9,578 nucleotides of DNA from Rickettsiales bacterium. GTDB lineage: Bacteria > Pseudomonadota > Alphaproteobacteria > Rickettsiales > UBA1997. Below are positions 1 through 7,626 of the stretch, piece after piece (positions within the stretch are counted from its first letter, which is position 1; every line of letters begins with the position of its first letter). The stretch covers positions 1 through 9,578 of the forward strand of contig CANEUR010000028.1 of NCBI GenBank assembly GCA_947441875.1. The letters are read 5' to 3'. The notes under the pieces are model-generated. The model was not told where the DNA came from and made no database searches. It saw only the letters and a list, made by a program, of their open reading frames with translations. The position numbers and the translations under genes were made by a program.

Positions 1-2
1 CT

Positions 3-2180
3 ACAAAATGGAGTTTACCAATAGTGTGTAATGGAATCGATTCTCTAACTACTAACGGTAATGTTTCATACACAGGCAGTTCTTCTGGAGTATTTACTTC
101 TGGGCAGTCTCTTACTTGTGATAATGGCTATAATGGCACCATCACTGTCAACTGCCCTACTTATGGCGGAACCGCAATTGTAAATGGTAGTTGCACTATC
201 AACACATGCGCCCCTCTTGCCAATAGCAATTATTCTGCCACAAGAGTTAATTATGGAATTACAGCCACTTGTAATGGAGATTTAGGTTTTGGATCTAGCA
301 CTAGTGGATCTCATCCATTTTGCCGAGCAAATGGCACTTGGAGTGCATATTGTCAAGTAAATCTATGTTCTGTAAATACTGGAGTTGCTGGCTATGATTA
401 TACTAAAATTGGCGGAATGGTTCCTTATGGAGGAAATAGAGCAGGAAATAGCAATGCAGGAAATGACATGTGGTTATTCGGTGGCTCACAACATTGTTTA
501 GCTGGTTATACTGGCTACGGAGGAGATAATCAAGCTGTTTACATCTGCAATAATAAAAATTCAGATGGCACTATTGTTGCCATAAACCCTGGCGGTTGTA
601 TTATAAACACCTGCACTGTTGCTGCAACTACTGGATATATTTATTCTACCAACAATGTTAATCACGGATCAGGTTCAATAACTGGCGCAAGTTGTGCTAG
701 TGGTTATAGCGGAACACCTACTGTAAGTTATACTTGCAATAATACTACTACAAATAATGCTCCAACCCCTGCCACAATTACTGCTAGTGGTTGCTATCAA
801 ACATGTAATGCATACTCTACATCATCATTATCATCTTCTTGCCCGTTTAACACTGCAACAGAAAAATTCATTATTCCTGCAATTGGCACTGATGGTGCAA
901 ATGTTGCTAGCTGGACAAATTCAAACAGCACAAGAACATTAAGCGCAAGAAACTCGCCTCCAAAATATGTTAATAATATTTTTGGGTCTTCTCCTGCATT
1001 ATTATTTGATACAACTGATGATTGTTTGCAAAATATAGCAAATTATAACACTTATAAAAATAATTTTACAGTAATAATTTATGCCAAACCTAACGGCACC
1101 ACAACAACTCATGCCCAATCTACTACTGGAGCTGGAGCTTGCTGTAACGATAATTCTAAGTATCTAATTTACCCAGAATGGGGAACTGCCCATGGTAATA
1201 ATTATGCAGGAGTTGGTGTGAATGTTGGCACAAATGCAGTAGAAATAGTGCAACATGCAGGAGGTTATATGCCAGCAGTTCTTAGTATGGTTCTTACAAC
1301 TGCCGAACAAGCAAATTATATAAATGGCATGATAATAACCGTTCGTTATACTAATAAAATACCTTATTTAAAAATCAGCGATATTTATGGAGGAAATATT
1401 AAAACACAAACCAGAAGTGATAATAACACTAACTATGATTTTTATTTACCTTACGGTATCAGTTGCGGTTCACATGCTAATTATTGGAATTACGATTATT
1501 ATCGAGGTTATGTTGGTAATATTTATTACTATAACTCTGCCCTAAGTGATTTCGATCTTAACAATGTTACATTTAATAATTGCGCCAATAATGCTACAAT
1601 TATCAACTGGAATGCTTATCAATTATCCTCTGGCACTTCTTTATCACTTATTCACAACGGCACCACACCAAGTGTAGCTAATGGTATTTCTTGTGCCACT
1701 GGCTATAACGGAAACCCAACTTATACTTGTAACAACGGCAATCTTATCTTGAGTGGATGCCAGATAAACCAATGCACTATTCCTTTCCCTATGATAAATG
1801 GATACTCCTATTCAGCAAACAATGTCAACTATAATGGCAACAATGATACATTAATAGGTAATTCTTTTTGCACAAAAGCTTTTAGTGGATATTCTGATAG
1901 TTCTGGCTCTTTTATAGGAGCAAGTGTAACTTATAAATGCAACAACACAAACACTAACTCAAACACAATTCCAGCCACAATTAATGCCACTGGTTGCTTT
2001 GCTCCTTGCCTAATCAACATTAACAACGCTACCGCATCATCATCATTTACACTTAATTCGGGAGCAATTGTTTGGCTTCACGGCACAACTACCACTTGCA
2101 ATGCTGGCTATACTTCAAGCAGTGGAGCAAACCCTATTTGTAATAATGGCACTTGGAGTGGTAGTTGTGTGCTTTTTTAA
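3..2180 (+). CDS. Large cysteine-rich surface/secreted protein with CCP-like modules and a LamG-like domain (5'-partial)
   Basis: The reading frame is open to the left edge (codons from position 3 read TKWSLPIVC), so the GTG at 24 is not the real start and the N-terminus, including any signal or anchor, is missing. Numbering from that GTG gives 718 residues. Cysteines fall in seven four-Cys modules: 2/32/44/57, 62/83/100/110, 115/158/175/192, 197/224/238/257, 520/557/569/579, 584/616/639/658 and 662/692/706/715. The last Cys of one module is 4-5 residues before the first of the next. GYxG after the second Cys and NGTWSxxC at the fourth (W106, W711) resemble sushi/CCP domains. Residues about 280-518 look like a LamG/concanavalin jellyroll: FTVIIYAKPNG strand, ending in GYVGNIYYYNSALSDFDL. 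The protein is rich in Asn, Ser, Thr, Gly and Tyr, with about 12 Lys and 4 Glu. Disulfides imply export. An adhesion or glycan-binding role is inference. No C-terminal barrel or membrane anchor is visible. Confidence 0.8.
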   Translation, partial: TKWSLPIVCNGIDSLTTNGNVSYTGSSSGVFTSGQSLTCDNGYNGTITVNCPTYGGTAIVNGSCTINTCAPLANSNYSATRVNYGITATCNGDLGFGSSTSGSHPFCRANGTWSAYCQVNLCSVNTGVAGYDYTKIGGMVPYGGNRAGNSNAGNDMWLFGGSQHCLAGYTGYGGDNQAVYICNNKNSDGTIVAINPGGCIINTCTVAATTGYIYSTNNVNHGSGSITGASCASGYSGTPTVSYTCNNTTTNNAPTPATITASGCYQTCNAYSTSSLSSSCPFNTATEKFIIPAIGTDGANVASWTNSNSTRTLSARNSPPKYVNNIFGSSPALLFDTTDDCLQNIANYNTYKNNFTVIIYAKPNGTTTTHAQSTTGAGACCNDNSKYLIYPEWGTAHGNNYAGVGVNVGTNAVEIVQHAGGYMPAVLSMVLTTAEQANYINGMIITVRYTNKIPYLKISDIYGGNIKTQTRSDNNTNYDFYLPYGISCGSHANYWNYDYYRGYVGNIYYYNSALSDFDLNNVTFNNCANNATIINWNAYQLSSGTSLSLIHNGTTPSVANGISCATGYNGNPTYTCNNGNLILSGCQINQCTIPFPMINGYSYSANNVNYNGNNDTLIGNSFCTKAFSGYSDSSGSFIGASVTYKCNNTNTNSNTIPATINATGCFAPCLININNATASSSFTLNSGAIVWLHGTTTTCNAGYTSSSGANPICNNGTWSGSCVLF

Positions 2181-2199
2181 TACCTAAACAAGTGTAAAT

Positions 2200-2293
2200 A
2201 TAGCAAAAATTAAGGGACAATGTCTTTGATTATTTAAAGATAGGAATTGTTATTATTATGGAACTCTGTTGCATCACTAATTATTTTTGCTAT
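2200..2293. repeat. 11-bp perfect inverted repeat flanking a structured 72-bp core, in the convergent spacer
   Basis: ATAGCAAAAAT at 2200-2210 is the exact reverse complement of ATTTTTGCTAT at 2283-2293. Inside lies a smaller interrupted hairpin (ACAAT and TCTTT near 2218-2228 pairing with AAAGA and ATTGT near 2236-2250) and the 8-mer GTTGCATC at 2268-2275. The element sits between the stop of the surface protein gene and the end of rlmE, which converge. It could act as a two-way transcription stop, but no clear T-run follows either arm. It could equally be a small mobile-element remnant. No ORF is present in 2181-2364. Confidence 0.4.
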
Positions 2294-2364
2294 GGTTTCC
2301 ATGTAGAAATTTTAGCTATTTTTAGCTTCATATTAAAAATATAGTGCAAAAGTCTCTTTATCTA

Positions 2365-3057
2365 TCAATTTTTAAATTCAATATCTTTGATTTCGTTTTT
2401 CGTAAAACCTAGGGCAACAAGATAAGTTTCAGAAGAATCTGACCTTGATGATTTTGGTTTAAAATATTTAACTTGTTTAAATTTTTGTTTGAGTTGCTGT
2501 AAAATAAGCTCAGAACTGCTTCCTTGAAAAATTTTACTTACCAAGCAACCGCCGTTTTTTAAGATTTTATCAGCTATCGCTAAAACATCTTCTAATAAAT
2601 CGATAATTTGCAAGTGATCAACAATTTTATTACCTGTGGTATTAGAAGCCATATCGCTTAATAAAACATTGCAATAAGGTTTTTTGTTAATTTGTAGCAA
2701 CAATTCGCTAATTTTTACAAAAGTTTCTTCTGCTAAAAAATTGTTTTGCAAAAAATACACACCTGCAATTGGTGGCATTTCTAGTAAATCAATGGCAACT
2801 ACCTTATTTGCACCAACTTTTTGCACTGCATATTGGCTCCAGCCACCCGGTGCCGATCCTAGATCAACCACACTAAAATTTTTTTTAAAAATTTTAAATT
2901 TTTCATCGATTTCAATAATTTTAAAAGCCGCTCGAGATCGCCAACCTTCTTGTTTTGCCTTTTCAACAAAAGGATCATTTAACTGCCTAGTAAGCCATTT
3001 TTTAGAAGATTTAGTAAATTTATGGCTATTTTTTAGGTTTTGAAATTTTTGAGGCAT
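2365..3057 (-). CDS. rlmE: 23S rRNA (uridine-2552-2'-O)-methyltransferase RlmE (FtsJ/RrmJ)
   Basis: RlmE uses S-adenosylmethionine to methylate the 2'-OH of U2552 in the A-loop of 23S rRNA, a late step of large-subunit assembly in the cytoplasm. At 230 aa it is slightly longer than E. coli RlmE (about 209). The leader SSKKWLTRQLNDPF, then SRAAFKIIEID, is typical of the family. The SAM-binding motif is VDLGSAPGGWSQ at residues 64-75. The K-D-K-E catalytic set is present as K46 (AFK), D135 (SDMA), K175 (SKIFQG) and E210 (SSETY). The ATG at 3055-3057 lies inside the end of the upstream antiporter gene (25-nt overlap), so translation is probably coupled. No Shine-Dalgarno motif precedes it. It is the last gene of the minus-strand block and ends in TGA, whereas the other complete genes end in TAA. 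Confidence 0.95.
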   Translation of the reverse strand: MPQKFQNLKNSHKFTKSSKKWLTRQLNDPFVEKAKQEGWRSRAAFKIIEIDEKFKIFKKNFSVVDLGSAPGGWSQYAVQKVGANKVVAIDLLEMPPIAGVYFLQNNFLAEETFVKISELLLQINKKPYCNVLLSDMASNTTGNKIVDHLQIIDLLEDVLAIADKILKNGGCLVSKIFQGSSSELILQQLKQKFKQVKYFKPKSSRSDSSETYLVALGFTKNEIKDIEFKN

Positions 3058-4361
3058 AACAAGTTATTGAGTAATTTATTGGCAAAAATAATTTGTGCCA
3101 AATTATAAACAGCTAAAGATAAAATTATAATTAATATCGTTTGAGAATGGATGTTTTCTATCAATAAAAACCAGCTGGCTAAAAAAGAAAAGGTAATAGG
3201 TAAAAAAGTGAGTTGACTAATTAGAAAGAAAAAAATAATTTTCAAAAAAATATGATTTTTTAAGAAATTTAACTGCCAAATTTTGGTGGCTTTTGCATTT
3301 TTTTGCAAGATATCGCTAAATAAAAAAATGATAAAATTTACAAAAAACAAATGCAATAACCAAAACAAAAAACTATTGTAATTTAAGTTGTATTGATTTA
3401 AACCAAGTAAAATAATTAAAAAACCAACAGTTGCCAAGCTTAATAATAAAGATATTAATTTTAGATGCTGTGTTTTTACCGATAAAAAAGAGCTATAAAA
3501 AATTAAAATAGAACCTAGAAATATCAGAAAAATGTCAAAATACGATTGTAAAAAATGATTTCCAAACACATTGTTAATGATTTTATCAGATAAAAAAATT
3601 GCCAACAAGGTTTTGATAAAAACACCTTCTATTAAAAATATTTTACTTAATAAACTTTTGGTTTTTAATTTATAAAAATATTGCCAAAATGGTAAAAATT
3701 TAATAATTATGGCAAAAATAAAAATGGTAAATAATAAATTAGCAAGCCAAGTTTTGTGAGAGAACTGAAAGTTTTGCCAATAGTTAGCGATGTTAAAATC
3801 GTTAAAAATAATAAACATTAATAAAAAAGCAAATAACAACAAAATTGAACTAGCCACATTAAAACAATAATTATAAAAATTAAATTGTTTAATTTGCTTG
3901 CTGTTGTCAAAAGATATAATTGCTAAACAACCCAAACTATAAACCTCGATAAATAAATATAATTTTAGTAGATGCTGAGTGGTTATGATACCTATAATAT
4001 TAAAAAAATTCATCAATATTAAGGAGTAAAAAATTGATTGTTGTTTTTCTGATAAATTTTTATAAATATTGTGGCGATAAAATAATAAAATTACTAAAAA
4101 AATAGTGGCAATAATGAGTAAAAAAATAATATTGATGGAGTTAAGATTGCTTAAATAATAAGGCTCTAGTAACTGAAAACTATTTTGAGATATCAAAAAA
4201 AACAAAAAAAATACTCCAATAGCCAACAAAATAATAGAAAAACAAACAACAGTAATATAAAAAGCAATGCTACGATAAGTAAAAAGCAAACAAAACATAG
4301 AGCCAACCAAAGGAAGATAGCAAAGGCAATATAATAATTGCTGTAAATTAATTGGCGACAT
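3033..4361 (-). CDS. Divergent proton/cation antiporter subunit of the NuoM/NuoN/MrpD family
   Basis: This 442-aa protein is almost entirely hydrophobic, with a dozen or more predicted membrane segments, so it is an inner-membrane protein. Family hallmarks of proton-conducting antiporter subunits of Complex I and Mrp complexes are recognisable but worn. LYLFIEVYSLGCLAIIS carries a Glu (E139) at the place of the essential TM5 glutamate. IIIKFLPFWQYFY carries a Lys (K221) at the place of the TM7 lysine. GVFIKTLLAIF has a Lys (K250) like the family's next conserved lysine. H337 in LLHLFF matches the usual histidine of the LLxH segment. The later GFxxK-type signature of TM12 is replaced by SFLASWF. 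No other nuo or mrp genes are in the window. It starts 9 nt after carA and overlaps rlmE by 25 nt. Low GC fits AT drift in a membrane gene. It may serve as an extra Complex I-like or Mrp-like subunit; the partner is unknown. Confidence 0.65.
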   Translation of the reverse strand: MSPINLQQLLYCLCYLPLVGSMFCLLFTYRSIAFYITVVCFSIILLAIGVFFLFFLISQNSFQLLEPYYLSNLNSINIIFLLIIATIFLVILLFYRHNIYKNLSEKQQSIFYSLILMNFFNIIGIITTQHLLKLYLFIEVYSLGCLAIISFDNSKQIKQFNFYNYCFNVASSILLLFAFLLMFIIFNDFNIANYWQNFQFSHKTWLANLLFTIFIFAIIIKFLPFWQYFYKLKTKSLLSKIFLIEGVFIKTLLAIFLSDKIINNVFGNHFLQSYFDIFLIFLGSILIFYSSFLSVKTQHLKLISLLLSLATVGFLIILLGLNQYNLNYNSFLFWLLHLFFVNFIIFLFSDILQKNAKATKIWQLNFLKNHIFLKIIFFFLISQLTFLPITFSFLASWFLLIENIHSQTILIIILSLAVYNLAQIIFANKLLNNLLCLKNFKT

Positions 4362-4370
4362 TAAGCTTTT

Positions 4371-5570
4371 TTAATTAACTTTTTGTTTACACATTAATTC
4401 GATAAACTGTTCAAACAAATAAAAACTATCGCTAGGACCAGGAGAGCTTTCGGGATGATACTGCACTGAAAATGCTGGATTATTGATTAGCTCTATACCC
4501 TCTATGGTGTGATCGAATAACGAAATATGGCTAATTTTTACATTGCTTGGCAAAGAATTAGAATCAACACAAAAACCATGATTTTGACTAGTAATTTCAA
4601 CTTTATTATTTTTGAGATTTTTTACCGGGTGATTCGCTCCTCGATGGCCTTGAGCCATTTTGATAGTTTTTGCACCAGATGCTAAAGCTAATAATTGATG
4701 TCCTAAACAAATACCAAAAAGTGGAATATTATTTTTTAAAATCTCTTGAATTACTGGCAGAGCATATTCTGCGGTTGCCTGAGGATCGCCAGGGCCGTTT
4801 GATAAAAATACTCCGCTTGGATTATGGCTGATAATTTCGGAAAAACTAGCATTAGCAGCAACCACCACAACCTCGCAGTTTAATTGAGTGAGGCATCGTA
4901 AAATATTTAGTTTTGCCCCATAATCGATAGCAACTACTTTGTGTTTCATTGCATTAATAACCTGATATTGATTATTAGCTTGCAACCAAGCCCCTTGTTG
5001 GTTCCATTGATAAGTGGTTTTTTGGCTAGCTTGCAATGCTAATTCTGCATTTGTAAGATCGCCAGCTTGTTGAAGCTGTAAAATAATTGATGAAATATTG
5101 TTGTCTGCTAAATTTTCGGTGTAACAAATTGCAACAGTACTGGCTTTTTCTTGCCTGATTTTTTGAGTAATAGCTCGAGTATCAACTCCGCTAATGCCTG
5201 TAAGGTTTTGATCAATTAACCAAGTGTTTAAATGTTGTTGTGAACGGTAATTAGAGGGGTTGGTGATTGGCTGATTAATAATCAAACCTTTTGCCATTGT
5301 TTTTTTACCTTCAATATCGCACAGGTTAGTTCCAACATTGCCAATATGCGGAAAAGTAAAGTTAATTATTTGCCCAGCATAAGAAGGATCGGTGAGAATT
5401 TCTTGATAACCAGTGACAGAGGTATTAAAACATATTTCGCCAAAAACAGTGCCTAAAGCACCAATGCCAAAACCATAAAAAATAGTGCCATCTTTAAAAA
5501 CTAAGCAAGTATTTTTCACAAGATTTTTTTGCGAATTTTTATTTTGTTGCAAACCAAAAACATTTTGCAT
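4371..5570 (-). CDS. carA: Carbamoyl-phosphate synthase small (glutaminase) subunit
   Basis: CarA hydrolyses glutamine and channels ammonia to CarB, which makes carbamoyl phosphate for pyrimidine and arginine synthesis. The N-terminal half has the CarA signature FGEICFNTSVTGYQEILTDP, then FTFPHIGNVG. The C-terminal class I amidotransferase domain has SNGPGDP, the nucleophile in GICLGHQLLA (C288 from the chosen start) and QYHPE (H372, E374), so the triad is intact. The frame extends upstream to a TTG at 5634-5636, adding 22 residues (LQILVFVVKIIKNTF...) that match nothing in the family. The ATG at 5568-5570 gives 399 aa, close to the usual 370-400, and lies about 35 nt downstream of a promoter-like pair, so it is preferred. 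carB is not in the window. The downstream antiporter gene begins 9 nt after the stop. Confidence 0.93.
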   Translation of the reverse strand: MQNVFGLQQNKNSQKNLVKNTCLVFKDGTIFYGFGIGALGTVFGEICFNTSVTGYQEILTDPSYAGQIINFTFPHIGNVGTNLCDIEGKKTMAKGLIINQPITNPSNYRSQQHLNTWLIDQNLTGISGVDTRAITQKIRQEKASTVAICYTENLADNNISSIILQLQQAGDLTNAELALQASQKTTYQWNQQGAWLQANNQYQVINAMKHKVVAIDYGAKLNILRCLTQLNCEVVVVAANASFSEIISHNPSGVFLSNGPGDPQATAEYALPVIQEILKNNIPLFGICLGHQLLALASGAKTIKMAQGHRGANHPVKNLKNNKVEITSQNHGFCVDSNSLPSNVKISHISLFDHTIEGIELINNPAFSVQYHPESSPGPSDSFYLFEQFIELMCKQKVN

Positions 5571-5604
5571 AATAGATTTATTAATGTTAAAAGTATTTTT
5601 GATA

Positions 5605-5633
5605 ATTTTAACAACAAAAACTAAAATCTGCAA
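5605..5633 (-). promoter_or_regulatory. Possible sigma-70-type promoter for carA
   Basis: On the minus strand TTGCAG (5628-5633) and TAAAAT (5605-5610) are separated by exactly 17 bp. The -10 matches the consensus at five of six positions, the -35 at three. Transcription would begin near 5598, about 28 nt before the chosen carA ATG. It lies just downstream of the thrS-carA hairpin, so carA, the antiporter gene and rlmE could form their own unit. In such AT-rich DNA chance matches are common. Confidence 0.35.
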
Positions 5634-5655
5634 CAATTAAAATTATATTTTATAA

Positions 5656-5689
5656 AACTGTTGCATCGGCAATTTGGGATGCAACGGTT
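5656..5689 (-). terminator. Hairpin between thrS and carA, probable intrinsic terminator of thrS
   Basis: On the minus strand AACCGTTGCATC and GATGCAACAGTT form a 12-bp stem with a single C-A mismatch and a 10-nt loop, followed by TTTTAT. It begins a few bases after the thrS stop codon. Read on the plus strand the mismatch becomes a G-U wobble, but the following bases there are less T-rich. The eight-base core GTTGCATC/GATGCAAC recurs in other spacers, so the hairpin may have been recruited from a repeat. Confidence 0.5.
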
Positions 5690-5693
5690 CGAA

Positions 5694-7610
5694 TTAATTT
5701 TTTAGCAAAATACTGATGCTTTGTATAAAATTGTCAATGGTAGTATTTTTTTGCTCTGCACTACCTAAGGTGCGAATAGTGATAGTTTTTGTTTCTTGCT
5801 CTTTTGCCCCAACAATAATAATAAAAGGAATTTTTTGTAAAGAATGCTCACGAATTTTATAAGTAATTTTTTCGGCAGAATAATCGTATTCAGCCCTAAT
5901 ATTTACTTGCTTTAATTGCTTTACTACACTTAAAGCATAATCATCGTAAATATTTGAAATGGTAGCAACTACAACTTGGGTTGGAGCAAGCCACACAGGC
6001 AATTTTCCTGCATAGTTTTCGATTAAAATACCAATAAATCGCTCTAAACTGCCTAAAATAGCTCTGTGCAACATCACAGGCCTTTTTTTACTGCCACAAG
6101 AAGCTATATAAGAAACATCTAGCCTTTCTGGTAAAACAAAATCAACTTGTAAAGTGCCACACTGCCAGTGTCTTTTTAAAGCATCAACCAAAGTAAATTC
6201 TAGTTTAGGACCATAAAAAGCACCCTCGCCAGGGTTAAGTTCGTATTGTAAACCAGTGGCTTCTATAGCATTTTTTAAGGCACTTTCGGCTTTGTCCCAA
6301 ACTAAATCAGAGCCAGCTCGAACCTCTGGTCGGGTAGAAAATTTTACTAAAATTTCGTGAAAGCCAAAATCGGCATAAACTTCTTGCAATAAATGGCAAA
6401 AAGCAATTGTTTCGTTATTTATTTGATGTTCTTCGCAAAAAATATGAGCATCATCTTGAGTAAAAGAGCGCACTCTCATAATTCCATGTAAAGATCCAGA
6501 AGGCTCGTTTCTATGACAACAGCCAAATTCGGCCATTCGCAAAGGTAATTGTCGGTAAGATTTTAGCTCTTGATTAAAAATTTGCACATGACCAGGGCAA
6601 TTCATGGGCTTAACAGCAAGTAGCCGATTTTCACTTTCGGCGATAAACATATTTTCTTTAAATTTACTCCAATGACCAGATTTTTCCCAAAGATTTTTAT
6701 CGATTAATTGAGGAGTTTTTACTTCAATATAACCATGTTGCTGAGTTTTTCTTCGGATGTAATTTTCAATTTCACGATAAATGATATAGCCTTTATGATG
6801 CCAAAACACCGAACCTGTAGCCTCTTCTTGCATATGAAACCAACCTAATTGTTTGCCGATTTTACGATGATCTCTTTTTTCTGCCTCTTCAATTAAATGT
6901 AGGTAATCAGCAAGTTCGTTAGCACTAGACCAAGCGGTGCCATAGATTCTTTGAAGCATTGTATTGGCAGAATCGCCACGCCAATAAGCTCCAGCAAGCT
7001 TGGTGAGTTTAAAGTGCTTTAAATAACCCAAAGATGGAGCATGTGGACCTCTGCATAAATCGGTAAAATTACCATGGCTATATAAAGTGATAGCTTCGTT
7101 TTTTGGAATAGATTCAATAATTTCAACCTTGTAATTTTCATTTATATTAGCAAAAAACTCTTTTGCCTGAGCAGGTAAAAGAGTTTTTAGTAAAGTTGCC
7201 TCTTTTCTTTTAACAATTTCATGCATTTTGTTTTCAATTATGGCTAAATCTTGCAAATGAAAAGGTTGAGACTTGGCAAAATCGTAATAAAAGCCATTTT
7301 CAATTACTGGACCAATAGTAACTGCAACCTCTGGAAATAATTCTTTCACTGCGCAAGCTAATAAATGAGCGGTGTCGTGCCTAATAATTTCAAGAGCTAT
7401 TTTACCAGATTTGGTGGTAATAATTTCAATTTTGGCATCTTGTGTAATTGGCAAAGCTAAATCAGATAAAACATTATCAACTTTAATTGCTAAGCTATCT
7501 TTTGCCAAAGAAACAGATATTGATTTGGCAACCTCTATGCCTGTAATATTTTTTGGAAAACAACGAATATTACCATCTGGTAGAGTGAGCGATATTTGGT
7601 TTTGAGACAT
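5694..7610 (-). CDS. thrS: Threonyl-tRNA synthetase
   Basis: ThrRS attaches threonine to tRNA-Thr in the cytoplasm and clears mischarged Ser-tRNA-Thr. At 638 aa it is full length (E. coli 642). Domains in order: TGS (about 1-65); editing domain with HDTAH (H78, H82) and CRGPH (C186, H190); class II catalytic core (about 245-535); anticodon-binding domain (about 540-638). In the core, the zinc ligands that recognise threonine are C338 (KPMNCPGH), H389 (DDAHIFC) and H515 (MLHRAILG). Motif 2 is CCHRNEPSGSLHG and motif 3 is HRAILGSLERFIG. Nothing is missing, so a normal enzyme is expected. The ATG at 7608-7610 fits the family start. The hydrolase gene ends 16 nt upstream, so the two are probably co-transcribed; a hairpin follows the stop. 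No Shine-Dalgarno motif and no visible leader control element. Confidence 0.97.
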   Translation of the reverse strand: MSQNQISLTLPDGNIRCFPKNITGIEVAKSISVSLAKDSLAIKVDNVLSDLALPITQDAKIEIITTKSGKIALEIIRHDTAHLLACAVKELFPEVAVTIGPVIENGFYYDFAKSQPFHLQDLAIIENKMHEIVKRKEATLLKTLLPAQAKEFFANINENYKVEIIESIPKNEAITLYSHGNFTDLCRGPHAPSLGYLKHFKLTKLAGAYWRGDSANTMLQRIYGTAWSSANELADYLHLIEEAEKRDHRKIGKQLGWFHMQEEATGSVFWHHKGYIIYREIENYIRRKTQQHGYIEVKTPQLIDKNLWEKSGHWSKFKENMFIAESENRLLAVKPMNCPGHVQIFNQELKSYRQLPLRMAEFGCCHRNEPSGSLHGIMRVRSFTQDDAHIFCEEHQINNETIAFCHLLQEVYADFGFHEILVKFSTRPEVRAGSDLVWDKAESALKNAIEATGLQYELNPGEGAFYGPKLEFTLVDALKRHWQCGTLQVDFVLPERLDVSYIASCGSKKRPVMLHRAILGSLERFIGILIENYAGKLPVWLAPTQVVVATISNIYDDYALSVVKQLKQVNIRAEYDYSAEKITYKIREHSLQKIPFIIIVGAKEQETKTITIRTLGSAEQKNTTIDNFIQSISILLKN

Positions 7611-7626
7611 ATAGACATAAGATTTA

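Noticed and set aside
24..26. GTG at 24 as the true start of the surface protein
   Set aside because: The frame stays open to the left edge and already reads a module-like WSLPIVC, so the gene continues outside the window.
757..942. 61-aa frame inside the surface protein gene
   Set aside because: It is a shifted-frame shadow: low-complexity His/Leu translation, no independent start signal, fully inside a supported gene.
3..2180. Eukaryotic (host) contamination because of sushi-like and LamG-like domains
   Set aside because: The frame is uninterrupted over 2.1 kb and joins directly to bacterial rlmE in the same window; AT bias and codon use suit a bacterial endosymbiont-like genome.
2314..2342. 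Short AT-rich palindromes (AGCTA/TAGCT and ATATT/AATAT) as an rlmE terminator
   Set aside because: Five-base AT-rich stems without a following T-run on the minus strand are expected by chance in this composition.
2684..3043. 119-aa plus-strand frame opposite rlmE
   Set aside because: It is antisense to a gene with an intact catalytic set and has no recognisable domain.
7372..7605. 77-aa plus-strand frame opposite the thrS TGS/editing region
   Set aside because: Antisense shadow of a well-supported gene.
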